Notes: generated by a model from the sequence alone, not told the origin. Counted from the stretch's first letter, positions 1-7,495 are shown. The stretch is DNA of 64,000 nucleotides from Pseudomonas silvicola (GCF_026651855.1 NZ_CP093280.1:6222501-6286500); one strand, 5' to 3'. Numbers and translations: made by a program.

Positions 1-46
1 TGGCGAGGCGATACTTGTCGTCCAGGCGGACGTCGGCTAGGGACAT
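1..46 (-). CDS. Indolepyruvate ferredoxin oxidoreductase, N-terminal 15 codons only (runs off the window)
   Basis: The ATG lies at 46-44 on the minus strand with a good ribosome binding site (CAGGAG, 58-53). The visible start reads MSLADVRLDDKYRLA, which I recognise as the N-terminus of the fused indolepyruvate ferredoxin oxidoreductase of Pseudomonas, an enzyme that oxidatively decarboxylates arylpyruvates to aryl-acetyl-CoA. An Lrp/AsnC regulator is commonly found near this gene, and one is present at 1716. Only the first 15 residues are visible, so the assignment rests on resemblance of a short leader. Confidence 0.6.
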   Translation of the reverse strand, partial: MSLADVRLDDKYRLA

Positions 47-211
47 GCGGCACTCCTGTTATTTTTATGGGTGGCCATGACTCATCAGTCAGTGGCTAAA
101 AATATGCCTGCGGGAGTGAGGGTTTTTCTTCCTAAATAACGGCGATTCCGCTCGCGTTGTGCATGATTTTTTCGCTATCGCCGTCCTGAGCGGTGCATTC
201 ATGCAGGGCGA

Positions 212-556
212 TCAGGGGCGCGCCCCGGGTCCGGCCAGCCGCTTGAGCAGCGGGATGACGGCAGGCTTGCGACCCGGTGCCGAATAGGCCAATACCACCT
301 GCCGAGCAAACCGCTCACCCGGGTCCACGGGCAAGGCTTGGCAGGCGCCGGCCTGCAGTCCGCCCCACTGGGGCACCAGCGCGACCCCCTGCCCGCACCC
401 CACGAGAATGCTGATGGTTTCCAGGGCATCCAGGTCGCAACTGACGCGGGGCTCGATGCCCAGGTCGTCCAAGTAACGCTGGGCGATCTGCCCCCCCAGG
501 AACAGGCGTCATAGCGCAGGTAAGGCTGGGTACGCAGTTGTTCCGGGACCTCGTGC
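212..556 (-). pseudogene. LysR-type regulator remnant (C-terminal effector-binding part, frameshifted)
   Basis: The reading frame at 472-212 encodes the end of a LysR effector-binding domain, including the typical ISILVGCGQGVALVPQW and a LLKRL tail. Upstream, in another frame, EVPEQLRTQPYLRYDA is the preceding stretch of the same domain, so there is a frameshift near 490-510 in a run of C/G. No helix-turn-helix N-terminus is present between 556 and 680. It is a decayed remnant, transcribed divergently from the VOC gene it may once have regulated. Confidence 0.6.
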
Positions 557-680
557 GGTTGGGCTTTCGAGGTACCGGGTATCCATCACTTTTCCTTGTG
601 CTGAGCGCAAGCGTTGCTGCGTTTACTTGAAAGGCCGGGCCTCATAATCTGGGGCGGAACCTAGCATGGGAGCCTTTCCA

Positions 681-1550
681 ATGAGTACCCCCTTTCATAC
701 GGTTCTTCACGGAATCCTGGGGAAGTTGGTGGTGCCTTCAACGATCTGTAGTGAACAAACAAGGCGGACCAGGTGATCTCACAGGCATAACTGGCCCGAA
801 ACAGATGTGGGACCGGGCTTGCCCGGGAAGCGCCGTGCGGACGGCGCTCGGTTTCATGGGCGCAGGAAAACCCAAGACATGCATCCGGTGGCCTTGATGC
901 GATTGCAAGCCGGGGCGATAGGATGTTCATCGGAGCTCCTGGCTGGGGATTGCACCAAGGCTACCAGGCGCTAGGCGATATTGTAGTGTCGCTGTTGAGA
1001 TCGAGCGCCGTCCGCACGGCGCTTCCCGGGCAAGCCCAGTCCCACATCTGTTTCGGGCCAGTTATTCTTCGGCATCACCTGGTCCGCTCTGTTTGCTCAC
1101 TGCAGATCTGTGGTGGCACCACCATTTCCCGGGATTCCGTGAAGAACCTTTCATATTGCCTATCATGTCCGCGACCTGGACCAGGCGCGGACCTTCTACC
1201 GCGACGTGCTGGGCTGCGCCGAAGGGCGCAGCACCGACACCTGGGTCGACTTCGACTTCTTTGGCCACCAGGTTTCGCTGCACCTGGGCGAGCCGTTCAA
1301 GACCACCCGCACCGGCAAGGTCGGCGAGCACCTGGTGCTGATGCCGCACATTGGCGTGATCCTGCCCCTGGAGCGCTGGCTGGCGCTAGCGCAACGGCTG
1401 CAGCAACACGGCCTGGCCTTCGAAATTCCCCCGGTGGTGCGCTTTGCCGGCGAGCCAGGCGAACAGCGCACGATGTTTTTCCTCGATCCCAGCGGCAACC
1501 CCATTGAAATAAAAGGTTTCAAGGACATGTCCGGCGTCTTCGCCGCCTGA
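681..1550 (+). pseudogene. VOC-family (glyoxalase-fold) protein, interrupted by a MITE-like insertion
   Basis: The original start is at 681 and reads MSTPFH before the insertion; the coding sequence resumes at 1149 with ttt cat att gcc, giving FHIAYHVRDLDQARTFYRDV and continuing without stops to 1550 (DPSGNPIEIKGF near the end). Removing the insert and one copy of the duplicated TTTCATA restores a continuous frame of about 139 residues, typical for a small single-domain VOC metalloenzyme or dioxygenase-like protein. A TGA at 1140 inside the insert closes the frame upstream of the downstream piece, and the next ATG is not until 1206, inside the fold. The gene is therefore probably inactive. 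The substrate is unknown. Confidence 0.8.
701..1148. mobile_element. 448-bp MITE-like inverted-repeat element
   Basis: The ends are perfect 17-bp inverted repeats (GGTTCTTCACGGAATCC at 701-717 and its complement at 1132-1148). The inverted arms extend inward for about 150 bp each (about 701-850 and 1001-1148) with roughly nine bases in ten matching by eye, around a central stretch of about 150 bp. There is no convincing coding sequence. It is flanked by a direct repeat TTTCATA (693-699 and 1149-1155), which extends to 8 bp with one mismatch (or 9 bp if CC is included). The GG-T-TCTTC type ends and about 8-bp duplication are reminiscent of ISL3-family elements; that link is inference. The inner arms contain a REP-like motif (GGGCTTGCCCGGGAAG). 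Confidence 0.8.
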
Positions 1551-1715
1551 TTCATCACCTCACTGGAACAGACAATGACATCGACCTGAGCCTGGCCTAC
1601 CAGGCGAAGCTGGGGTTCCAGGGTTCACGGCACACTGAATGGCTTCCTGAACAAGCGCATTTATGCTGTGATGACGCATGAACGTTTCGCTAAAAACAAG
1701 AAAAGGGAATTGATC

Positions 1716-2183
1716 ATGCAGCCGAAGCTGAGCGCCATCGACCGGCGCATCCTGCGCCTGATCCAGCACGACGCCGACCTGTCCGCCGCCGATATCGCCG
1801 AGCGCGTAGAACTGTCGCAGTCGCCGTGCTGGCGGCGCATTCACCGCATGCAGGAGGAAGGCCTGATCGAGCGCAAGGTCGCCCTGCTAAACCCACGCAA
1901 ACTGGGCCTGAGCATGACGGTGTTCGTCAACGTCAAGCTGTCCGGGCATGGCCGGCGGTACCTGGCGGAATTCGAGGAGGCGATCACCGGCTACCCGGAG
2001 GTGCTGGAGTGCTACACCATGGCGGGGGGGATGGATTACATGCTCAAGGTGGTGGCTCAGGACATCGCGGCCTATGAACGTTTCCTGCGCGACCATCTGT
2101 TGCAGAAGCCGCATGTGCAGGAGGCGCATTCGAACATCGCCATGAGCGAAGTAAAGCGTACGACGGAACTGCCGCTGGACTGA
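1716..2183 (+). CDS. Lrp/AsnC-family transcriptional regulator
   Basis: A 155-residue protein with the standard Lrp layout: an N-terminal helix-turn-helix (about residues 5-50, LSAADIAERVELSQSPCWRR) and a C-terminal RAM/AsnC effector domain with the usual AGGMDYMLKVVAQD turn. The start at 1716 has AAGGGA just upstream and matches the family's usual beginning (MQPKLSAIDRRILRLIQ); an upstream ATG at 1668 would add 16 atypical residues. It sits about 1.7 kb from the indolepyruvate oxidoreductase start and probably regulates aromatic or branched amino acid catabolism there. The effector is unknown. Confidence 0.88.
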   Translation: MQPKLSAIDRRILRLIQHDADLSAADIAERVELSQSPCWRRIHRMQEEGLIERKVALLNPRKLGLSMTVFVNVKLSGHGRRYLAEFEEAITGYPEVLECYTMAGGMDYMLKVVAQDIAAYERFLRDHLLQKPHVQEAHSNIAMSEVKRTTELPLD

Positions 2184-2220
2184 GCGGAAAAAATTTTCTG
2201 CACAGGCAACACGAAATCAC

Positions 2221-2250
2221 TTGACCTGCAAATGATAACGATTATTATTG
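2221..2250 (+). promoter_or_regulatory. Fur-box-containing promoter of the PrrF-like sRNA
   Basis: TTGACC at 2221-2226 and TATTAT at 2243-2248 form a sigma-70 promoter with a 16-bp spacer. Between and over the -10 lies AATGATAACGATTATTATT (2231-2249), which matches the Fur consensus GATAATGATAATCATTATC closely. Iron-loaded Fur bound here would block transcription starting near 2254, as expected for an iron-starvation sRNA. Confidence 0.8.
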
Positions 2251-2253
2251 AGC

Positions 2254-2368
2254 CAACTGATCGCGAGATCGGTTGGGTAATCCGAAAGGCCTTAGGTCGG
2301 ACTTTCGAATTATCTCCTCATCAGGCTAATCACGGTTTTTGACCCGGCTTTTTGCCGGGTCTTTTTTT
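2254..2368 (+). ncRNA. prrF: PrrF-type iron-responsive small RNA
   Basis: Downstream of the Fur box lies a roughly 115-nt non-coding unit ending in a strong intrinsic terminator (GACCCGGC, loop TTTTT, GCCGGGTC, then eight T; 2340-2368). It contains the conserved antisense core CTCCTCATCAGGCTAATCAC (2312-2331) that I recognise from PrrF1/PrrF2, which base-pair near the starts of sodB and other iron-protein mRNAs. A 5' stem (ACTGATCGCGAGATCGGT) also fits. PrrF is the functional counterpart of RyhB in Pseudomonas. The exact 5' end is inferred from the promoter spacing. Confidence 0.85.
2340..2368 (+). terminator. Rho-independent terminator of the PrrF-like sRNA
   Basis: Perfect 8-bp stem GACCCGGC/GCCGGGTC with loop TTTTT followed by an uninterrupted T tract. 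Confidence 0.9.
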
Positions 2369-2512
2369 TGGTTTCTTCAGGCTAATGAAGACGGGTGTCG
2401 CTTGAATTCGATGGCGCGCATGATAGCAAAGGTCTATCACCAGAAGGAAGCGTCTATCGCTAATTATTGGCTAGCAAATCAGCGGTTTAGCCTGAGAAAA
2501 AGTAATTCAGCA

Positions 2513-2531
2513 CTTGAGAATCAATCTCAAG
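2513..2531. promoter_or_regulatory. Perfect 7+5+7 palindrome upstream of the DUF4880 gene, possible operator
   Basis: CTTGAGA-ATCAA-TCTCAAG lies about 100 bp upstream of the start at 2630. It resembles a regulator half-site pair, loosely Fur-like, with no T tract after it. Which protein binds is unknown. Confidence 0.3.
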
Positions 2532-2629
2532 AACACTAAGCTGCGGCAGCGTCACGGAAGACGCCCCCTTCACGGATGCCCGCGCAGCCCGCTATCGACC
2601 AGGCCCTTGGCGGCCAGGAGGACGTTTCG

Positions 2630-3139
2630 ATGACCCAACTGCTCACGCCCTTGCACAACCTTTTCCAGCACGAACCCATCGACAAGGGCCACGACGCCCT
2701 GTACCTGCGCCTCCGAAAATTGTCGCGCCGGGTGCAGCAAGTGTTCCTGCTCAGCCGCCTGGACGACCTGCCCTACCCGGCCATCGCCGAACGCCTGGAC
2801 ATCAGCGTGGCCCAGGTGGAAAAAGCCATGTTGCAGGTGCTGGAGCACTGCCGCAGCGAAACAGGCAGCCAGGCCGCCAGTGCCTGGTACGTGAAACTGC
2901 AGAACCCGCAGACCACTGCCAGCGAACGCATCGACTTCCGTCGCTGGCTGGACACCCTGCCCACGCACCTGCAGGCTTTCCACGGCACCGAACTGCGCTG
3001 GCGCCAATTGCTGCCCGCTGCCCGCCACCTGGGCCGCAGCGGCTGGTATCAGCAGCGCCGCCGCCATACCGGGGCCACCGGGTGGGCACTGGCGCTGTTG
3101 GGCGCGCTGCTGGTGGGTGGCCTGGCGGGCTGGATCTGA
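2630..3139 (+). CDS. Hybrid protein: sigma-70 region-4-like HTH plus FecR N-terminal (DUF4880) domain and one TM segment
   Basis: A 169-residue protein. About residues 20-70 read like region 4 of an ECF sigma factor (LSRRVQQVFLLSRLDDLPYPAIAERLDISVAQVEKAM), and about residues 82-130 match the DUF4880 cytoplasmic domain of FecR-type anti-sigma factors (FRRWLDTLPTHLQAFHGTELRW). A hydrophobic segment close to the C-terminus (GWALALLGALLVGGLAGW) ends the protein with almost nothing outside. Sigma region 2 and the periplasmic FecR sensor are both missing. The ATG at 2630 has GGAGG eight bases upstream. It lies beside the PrrF-like sRNA, suggesting an iron link, but the function is unknown; it could be a sigma decoy or a membrane-tethered regulator. 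Confidence 0.75.
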   Translation: MTQLLTPLHNLFQHEPIDKGHDALYLRLRKLSRRVQQVFLLSRLDDLPYPAIAERLDISVAQVEKAMLQVLEHCRSETGSQAASAWYVKLQNPQTTASERIDFRRWLDTLPTHLQAFHGTELRWRQLLPAARHLGRSGWYQQRRRHTGATGWALALLGALLVGGLAGWI

Positions 3140-3197
3140 CGCCTGGCCGCCAGGGGTGTAGAGTACGGCGGGTACACGACTCTACAAGGAAGCGACC

Positions 3198-4340
3198 ATG
3201 GCCACGGCCACCCTCACTGTCAGCGCCGACTTCGACAGCGGCAACATCCAGGTGCTCGACGCCAGCGATGCTCGCCAGGTACGCCTGGCGATCCGCCCGG
3301 ACACGCGCAGCGATCATTTCCAGTGGTTCCACTTCAAGGTCGACGGCCTTGTACCTGGCCGGTCCCATGGCTTCAGCCTGACCAATGCCGGGCAATCGTC
3401 CTATAACAATGCCTGGTCCGGTTACCACGCGGTAGCCTCCTACGACCAGAAAAACTGGTTCCGGGTACCGAGCGAGTTCGATGGCCAAGCCCTGAATTTC
3501 AGCTTCGAGCCCGAGCAGCCTCAAGCCTGGTTCGCCTATTTCGAACCCTACAGCCGCGAACGCCACGAATGGCTGATCAACGAAGCGGTCACCCACGCCG
3601 GCCTGCAACTGCTGGCCGTCGGCAAAAGCGCCGAAGGCCGTGACCTGCCGCTGCTGCGCAAGGGAGACGGCGCAGCCGGCAAGAAATGTATCTGGATAAT
3701 TGCCCAGCAACACCCGGGCGAGCACATGGCCGAATGGTTCATGGAGGGTGTGATCGACCGCGTCAAGCAGGACGATGCCGAGTTGCAAGCGCTGCTGGCC
3801 GAAGCGGACCTGTACCTGATCCCGCACATGAACCCCGACGGCTCGTTCCACGGCCACCTGCGCACCAACGCCATGGGCAAGGACCTCAACCGTGCCTGGC
3901 AGGACGCCAGCGCCGAGTTCAGTCCAGAGGTGTTCTTCGCCCTGCAGCAGATGCAGAAGTACGGCGTGGACCTGTTCATCGACGTGCACGGCGACGAGGA
4001 AATTCCCCACGTCTTCACCGCTGCCTGTGAAGGCAACCCGCAGTACACTCCGCGCATCGCCGACCTGGAGCAGCGCTTTCGGGATTTGCTCTGCGCCCAG
4101 ACCCGGGATTTCCAGCAAGTGCATGGCTACCCGCGCTCCGCACCGGGCGAGGCGAACCAGACCTTGGCCTGCAATGCGGTGGGGGCGAAGTTCGATTGCC
4201 TGTCGCTGACATTGGAAATGCCGTTCAAGGATCACGATGACAACCCGAATGCGGTAACCGGGTGGTCAGGGAAACGGTCGGCGCAGCTGGGCAAGGATGT
4301 GTTGAGTGTGGTGGCGAAGATGGTTGGCGAGTTGCGCTGA
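3198..4340 (+). CDS. M14-family cytosolic zinc carboxypeptidase
   Basis: A 380-residue protein without signal peptide. The first 130 residues form the beta-rich N-terminal domain seen in cytosolic carboxypeptidases; the rest is the M14 catalytic domain. Zinc ligands are visible as HPGEHMAEW (H-x-x-E) and DVHGDEE; substrate-binding residues appear in MNPDGSFHGHLR and KDLNRAW; the catalytic glutamate is probably in LTLEMPF. It is monocistronic, after an AAGGA site. Bacterial relatives are thought to trim peptides in the cytoplasm, but the substrate here is unknown. Confidence 0.85.
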   Translation: MATATLTVSADFDSGNIQVLDASDARQVRLAIRPDTRSDHFQWFHFKVDGLVPGRSHGFSLTNAGQSSYNNAWSGYHAVASYDQKNWFRVPSEFDGQALNFSFEPEQPQAWFAYFEPYSRERHEWLINEAVTHAGLQLLAVGKSAEGRDLPLLRKGDGAAGKKCIWIIAQQHPGEHMAEWFMEGVIDRVKQDDAELQALLAEADLYLIPHMNPDGSFHGHLRTNAMGKDLNRAWQDASAEFSPEVFFALQQMQKYGVDLFIDVHGDEEIPHVFTAACEGNPQYTPRIADLEQRFRDLLCAQTRDFQQVHGYPRSAPGEANQTLACNAVGAKFDCLSLTLEMPFKDHDDNPNAVTGWSGKRSAQLGKDVLSVVAKMVGELR

Positions 4341-4376
4341 CGCCAGGCAGCCATCGCAGAAGGAGACAGACTCCCT

Positions 4377-4463
4377 GTGGGACCGGGCGAAGCTCGGGAA
4401 GCAGGCACCGCGCATCGTCAGTGACTGCGCGGTGACTGCTTCCCGAGCTTCGCCCGGTCCCAC
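4377..4463. repeat. REP pair (REPIN-like) with perfect 28-bp inverted arms
   Basis: Arms at 4377-4404 (starting GTGGGACCGGGCGAAGCTCG) and 4436-4463 are exact inverted copies. The loop carries a further inverted pair CACCGCGCA/TGCGCGGTG, so the whole 87 bp can fold as one long hairpin. It lies between convergent genes and could act as a two-way terminator. Confidence 0.85.
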
Positions 4464-4489
4464 GGAATGCTGCGCATCTCGCCAGCGCG

Positions 4490-5038
4490 TCAGGCGTGCG
4501 GCTCCTCCCCCGACGTCATGCTCTGCAACACCCCGTCACGCCGAATCCAGCCGTGGTACAGCGCCGCCGCCAGGTGCACCAGCACTGTCAGGAACAACAG
4601 GTAAGCCAGAAACCCATGCGCCTTGCGCAACAACGCGAACGTGTGGGGCTCGGCGGGCAGGATGGCCGGCAACTGCACCGAAGCGCCCAGCATCACCGGG
4701 TCGCCCGCCGCCGAGATCATGGCCCAGCCCACCAGCGGCAGGATGAACATCAAGGCGTACAGCAACCAGTGGGACAGCTTGGCCGCCAGTTTCTGGATCG
4801 CTGGCAAGTCGGCTGGCAGGGGCGGCTGGCGGGTGAACCAGCGCACCAGCAGGCGCACGATCACCAATGCCAGAATGGCGATGCCCAGAGGCTTGTGCAG
4901 GTGCAGCAACCATTCGTGGCGTTCAGACACGGTGCTGACCATGCCCGCGCCAATGAACAGCATGGCGATCAGCAGCACGGCCATGGTCCAGTGCAACACC
5001 CGGGCAGCCGGGGCGAAGTGTTCAGGGCGTGCTTTCAT
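4490..5038 (-). CDS. Cytochrome b561 (YodB/CybB type)
   Basis: A 182-residue four-TM membrane protein. Histidines in the helices fit di-heme b ligands: HWTMAVLL in the first helix, HLHKPLG in the second, and HGF / HLAAALYH in the last two. It would carry electrons between the membrane quinone pool and a periplasmic partner. Its ATG overlaps the stop of the catalase-like gene by four bases (ATGA), so the two are translationally coupled and probably form a redox pair in which b561 feeds the periplasmic peroxidase. Confidence 0.9.
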   Translation of the reverse strand: MKARPEHFAPAARVLHWTMAVLLIAMLFIGAGMVSTVSERHEWLLHLHKPLGIAILALVIVRLLVRWFTRQPPLPADLPAIQKLAAKLSHWLLYALMFILPLVGWAMISAAGDPVMLGASVQLPAILPAEPHTFALLRKAHGFLAYLLFLTVLVHLAAALYHGWIRRDGVLQSMTSGEEPHA

Positions 5039-6114
5039 GGCTTGGTTCCCCCGGCCGGTGCGTTGGTGCTGAGCTGATCGACTTCAGCGGTGCGGCGCAG
5101 GTACGAGCTGGCGTACGCCGCCGAGCGCGCGGCCAGCAACGGATCGTTGGAGGCCTCGATGCCACTGGGCAGGATAGTGGGGTCGTAGTTGACGTCGCGG
5201 CACTGACCGGTGACCTGCGGTTGCATGCGCTCAAGCACCAAGGTACCGGCGTCCACGGTCTTGCGGCCAGCGGGCCAGGCTTTGCTGGCGTCGTCCACTG
5301 GGTCGCCGGGGTCGGCCAGGGTCATGCGCAAGGTCCAGCGCAGAGGGCCACCGGCCAAGCGCTGGGCCAGGTCGGCCTGCAGAAAGTCCGCACCGGCATC
5401 GGCACCGGCCGGGGCCGAATCGGTCGCCTCGGGCACCACGGCCCACCGCACGGCCTGGCGCTGCCCATCGGTGTTGGTCAGGTAGAAGGCGTTGATGCCG
5501 CTGTAGGTTTCGGTGGCATAGCTGGCCGACGGTTTGGCGCCCTTGACCCACGCCAGGAACGGTCCGGTCTCGGGGTGCGCGGCGAAGAAAGCTGGCATGG
5601 CGTCGGGCTTGGGCTTGCCGGTGGCCGGGTCCGGCGTGCCGGCCTGGAGCATGGCGTAAAACGCTTGCGGGGTGCCCACCGGGAACACCGGCATGCTGTT
5701 CATCCCGGTGCGCCACTGCTGGCCGTTGGCAAGGTTGAAGCGCAACGCCAGGCTGCGCAGCGGCACGCTGGTGTCCGGGGCATAGGGGTTGCCGCTGGGC
5801 AAGGCGAACCGGCCTACCACCGGGGTCCGGGTTTGGGCGAACACCCCGCTGGTCGACAGGCTCTGCAACTGCCCGTTGCCCTCGAAATAACCGATCACGC
5901 ACACGCCCTTGGCGTGGTTGCGACGGTAGCCGGGGTGCACGCCGTTGTTGGTCTGCAAGGCGTTGACCATGTCCCGAGGTTGCAGCCGCTGCGGGTCCAG
6001 GCGGCCACTGACATAGGCGAAGGCGGCCACGGCGACGGCGACCACGGCCGCGATACCCACCAGGCGCACGGCCGTGGCGAGGGGGGTCAAGGGTGGGGGC
6101 GATGGATCGAGCAT
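5035..6114 (-). CDS. SrpA-type catalase-related peroxidase, membrane anchored or exported
   Basis: A 359-residue heme protein of the small catalase family: NGVHPGYRRNHAKGVCVIGYF carries the distal histidine region, and RSLALRFNL, NSMPVFPV and the C-terminal NYDPTILPSGI segment with RSAAYASSY are typical. One N-terminal hydrophobic helix (about residues 15-37) anchors or exports it, so it probably detoxifies peroxides in the periplasm. GGAG six bases before ATG 6114 supports the start. It is transcribed from an ECF-type promoter at 6169-6144 that mirrors the one in front of the divergent sigma gene. Confidence 0.88.
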   Translation of the reverse strand: MLDPSPPPLTPLATAVRLVGIAAVVAVAVAAFAYVSGRLDPQRLQPRDMVNALQTNNGVHPGYRRNHAKGVCVIGYFEGNGQLQSLSTSGVFAQTRTPVVGRFALPSGNPYAPDTSVPLRSLALRFNLANGQQWRTGMNSMPVFPVGTPQAFYAMLQAGTPDPATGKPKPDAMPAFFAAHPETGPFLAWVKGAKPSASYATETYSGINAFYLTNTDGQRQAVRWAVVPEATDSAPAGADAGADFLQADLAQRLAGGPLRWTLRMTLADPGDPVDDASKAWPAGRKTVDAGTLVLERMQPQVTGQCRDVNYDPTILPSGIEASNDPLLAARSAAYASSYLRRTAEVDQLSTNAPAGGTKP

Positions 6115-6143
6115 GAGCGACTCCAGATCGGTGGGGTGCTATG

Positions 6144-6169
6144 AGACGAAGGCCGGCACGGTTTATTCC
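6144..6169 (-). promoter_or_regulatory. ECF sigma promoter of the catalase/cytochrome b561 operon
   Basis: Read on the minus strand: GGAATAAA, 11 bases, then TTCGTCT. The predicted start is about 25 bp before the catalase ATG. It is nearly identical to the divergent promoter at 6204-6229, including spacer bases (CG-GCCG). Confidence 0.8.
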
Positions 6170-6203
6170 CAGCCCTGGCGAATAAATTGAGCGTAGGTGC
6201 CGT

Positions 6204-6229
6204 GGAATAAAACGCGCCGTCATTCGTCT
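6204..6229 (+). promoter_or_regulatory. ECF sigma promoter of the sigma/anti-sigma operon (autoregulation)
   Basis: GGAATAAA at 6204-6211, an 11-base spacer, TTCGTCT at 6223-6229. This matches the element on the opposite strand, pointing to one ECF sigma controlling both directions. Confidence 0.8.
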
Positions 6230-6254
6230 TGCTAATCTAGACACCAGGCCCCTT

Positions 6255-6773
6255 GTGACCGCCGCCATGAACGACTTCGATGACCAATTGCGCACCTTGT
6301 TGCCACGCCTGCGGCGCTTCGCCTTGTCCCTCACCCGCGAGCCCAGCAGTGCCGATGACCTGGTGCAGGGCTGCCTGGAAAAGGCCTTGAGCCGGCGCGC
6401 CGATAAAAACGCCGAGGGTGAACTGCGCGCGTGGCTGTTCCAGATCCTCTACCGCCAGTTCATCGACAGCCACCGCCGCGCAAGACGCTACGCCCGGTTG
6501 CTGGAGTTTTTCACCGGCCGCGACGACTACCAGCCCTCCGCTGAGCGCACTGTCATGGCCCAATCGGCCTTGCAGGCATTCGACCAGTTGAACGAAGAAC
6601 AGCGCGCGCTGCTGCATGCCGTGGCGGTGGAAGGCCTGAGCTACAAGGAGGCCGCCCAGGTGTTGCAAGTACCCCTGGGCACCGTCATGTCGCGGCTGTC
6701 CCGCGCCCGCCAAGCCCTGCGCCTGCTCCATGAAGGCGAGATTCAACGCCCTGCCCTGCGGATATTGAAATGA
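6255..6773 (+). CDS. ECF-type RNA polymerase sigma factor
   Basis: 172 residues with region 2 (about 10-75: DDLVQGCLEKAL then GELRAWLFQILYRQFIDSHRR) and region 4 (about 115-160: LSYKEAAQVLQVPLGTVMSRLSRAR). The GTG at 6255 has AGG six bases upstream; an ATG at 6267 is the alternative. Its stop overlaps the start of the anti-sigma gene (ATGA). The sigma probably drives its own operon and the divergent catalase/cytochrome b561 genes through the paired GGAATAAA/TTCGTCT promoters. The inducing signal is likely an oxidant, by inference from the targets. Confidence 0.92.
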   Translation: MTAAMNDFDDQLRTLLPRLRRFALSLTREPSSADDLVQGCLEKALSRRADKNAEGELRAWLFQILYRQFIDSHRRARRYARLLEFFTGRDDYQPSAERTVMAQSALQAFDQLNEEQRALLHAVAVEGLSYKEAAQVLQVPLGTVMSRLSRARQALRLLHEGEIQRPALRILK

Positions 6774-7495
6774 TCACTCTGCCCCCCACTGAACATGACC
6801 TGCACGCCTACGTGGACCTGCGCCTGAGCCCGGCCGACCGCCAGCGCCTGGAGACCTGGCTGGCCAGCCACCCCGAGGAGGCCGCCCAGGTGAAGGGCTG
6901 GCAGAAGGATGCCCGGCTCCTGCGCTCGGTGCTGGGTGCTTCGCCCTTGCCCGACAACCCGGCACTGGACCCCAGCGCTGTGCGCCAGCGCCGCCGCCAT
7001 CGTTACCACCAATACCTGGGCCGCGCCGCCGCACTGGTGCTGGCGGTGGCCGTTGGCGCGGTGGGCGGCTGGCAGGCGCGCCCCGGCGTCGCGCCCATGA
7101 CGGACGCCTTGCAGGCTTACCGCTTGTTTGCCGAAAAGGACGTGTTGCCCGCTGACTTCAAGGTCGGCGCCGGCGACAGCGTGCAGCCCTGGCTGGACCG
7201 CTACTTCCGGGATGCCGCGCGCTTGCCCGACCTTGAGCGCGCCGGGTTCAAGGCGGTGGGGGCAAGGCTGCTGAGTACCGATCAGGGGCCCGCGGCCATG
7301 GTGTTGTACCAGGATGATCGAGGCGCGCGGCTGACCTTCTACATCCGCCCGCCGGGCCCGGGCAACAAGCTGCTGCCCCGCGGTTCGCGGCGCGAGGGGG
7401 AACTGCAGGCCGATTACTGGTCGGGGCCGGGGTACAACTATGCCGTGGTCGCGCCGGTTGAAGTGGCGATGAAGGGGCTGCAATTTCCACTGTAG
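6770..7495 (+). CDS. Anti-sigma factor, single-pass membrane protein
   Basis: 241 residues. The N-terminal about 75 residues are a cytoplasmic anti-sigma domain (HDLHAYVDLRLSPADRQRLETWL) of the kind seen in ECF partners but without a His-Cys-Cys zinc motif. One TM helix follows (AAALVLAVAVGAVGGW, about 85-101), then a periplasmic domain of about 140 residues with a conserved tail (WSGPGYNYAVVAPV). It overlaps the sigma gene by four bases and should sequester the sigma until signalled. Confidence 0.88.
   Translation: MITLPPTEHDLHAYVDLRLSPADRQRLETWLASHPEEAAQVKGWQKDARLLRSVLGASPLPDNPALDPSAVRQRRRHRYHQYLGRAAALVLAVAVGAVGGWQARPGVAPMTDALQAYRLFAEKDVLPADFKVGAGDSVQPWLDRYFRDAARLPDLERAGFKAVGARLLSTDQGPAAMVLYQDDRGARLTFYIRPPGPGNKLLPRGSRREGELQADYWSGPGYNYAVVAPVEVAMKGLQFPL

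Noticed and set aside
681-1155. Group II intron or IS with its own transposase
   Set aside because: No reverse transcriptase or transposase frame fits in 448 bp, and the long inverted arms fit a MITE-type element better.
923-1507. 194-codon plus-strand open frame across the MITE and VOC region
   Set aside because: It runs through the inverted-repeat element and is out of frame with the VOC protein; its translation is low-complexity Arg/Pro-rich, typical of a shadow frame.
2339-2539. 66-codon frame after the PrrF terminator
   Set aside because: It begins inside the terminator hairpin, has no ribosome binding site and resembles no protein I know.
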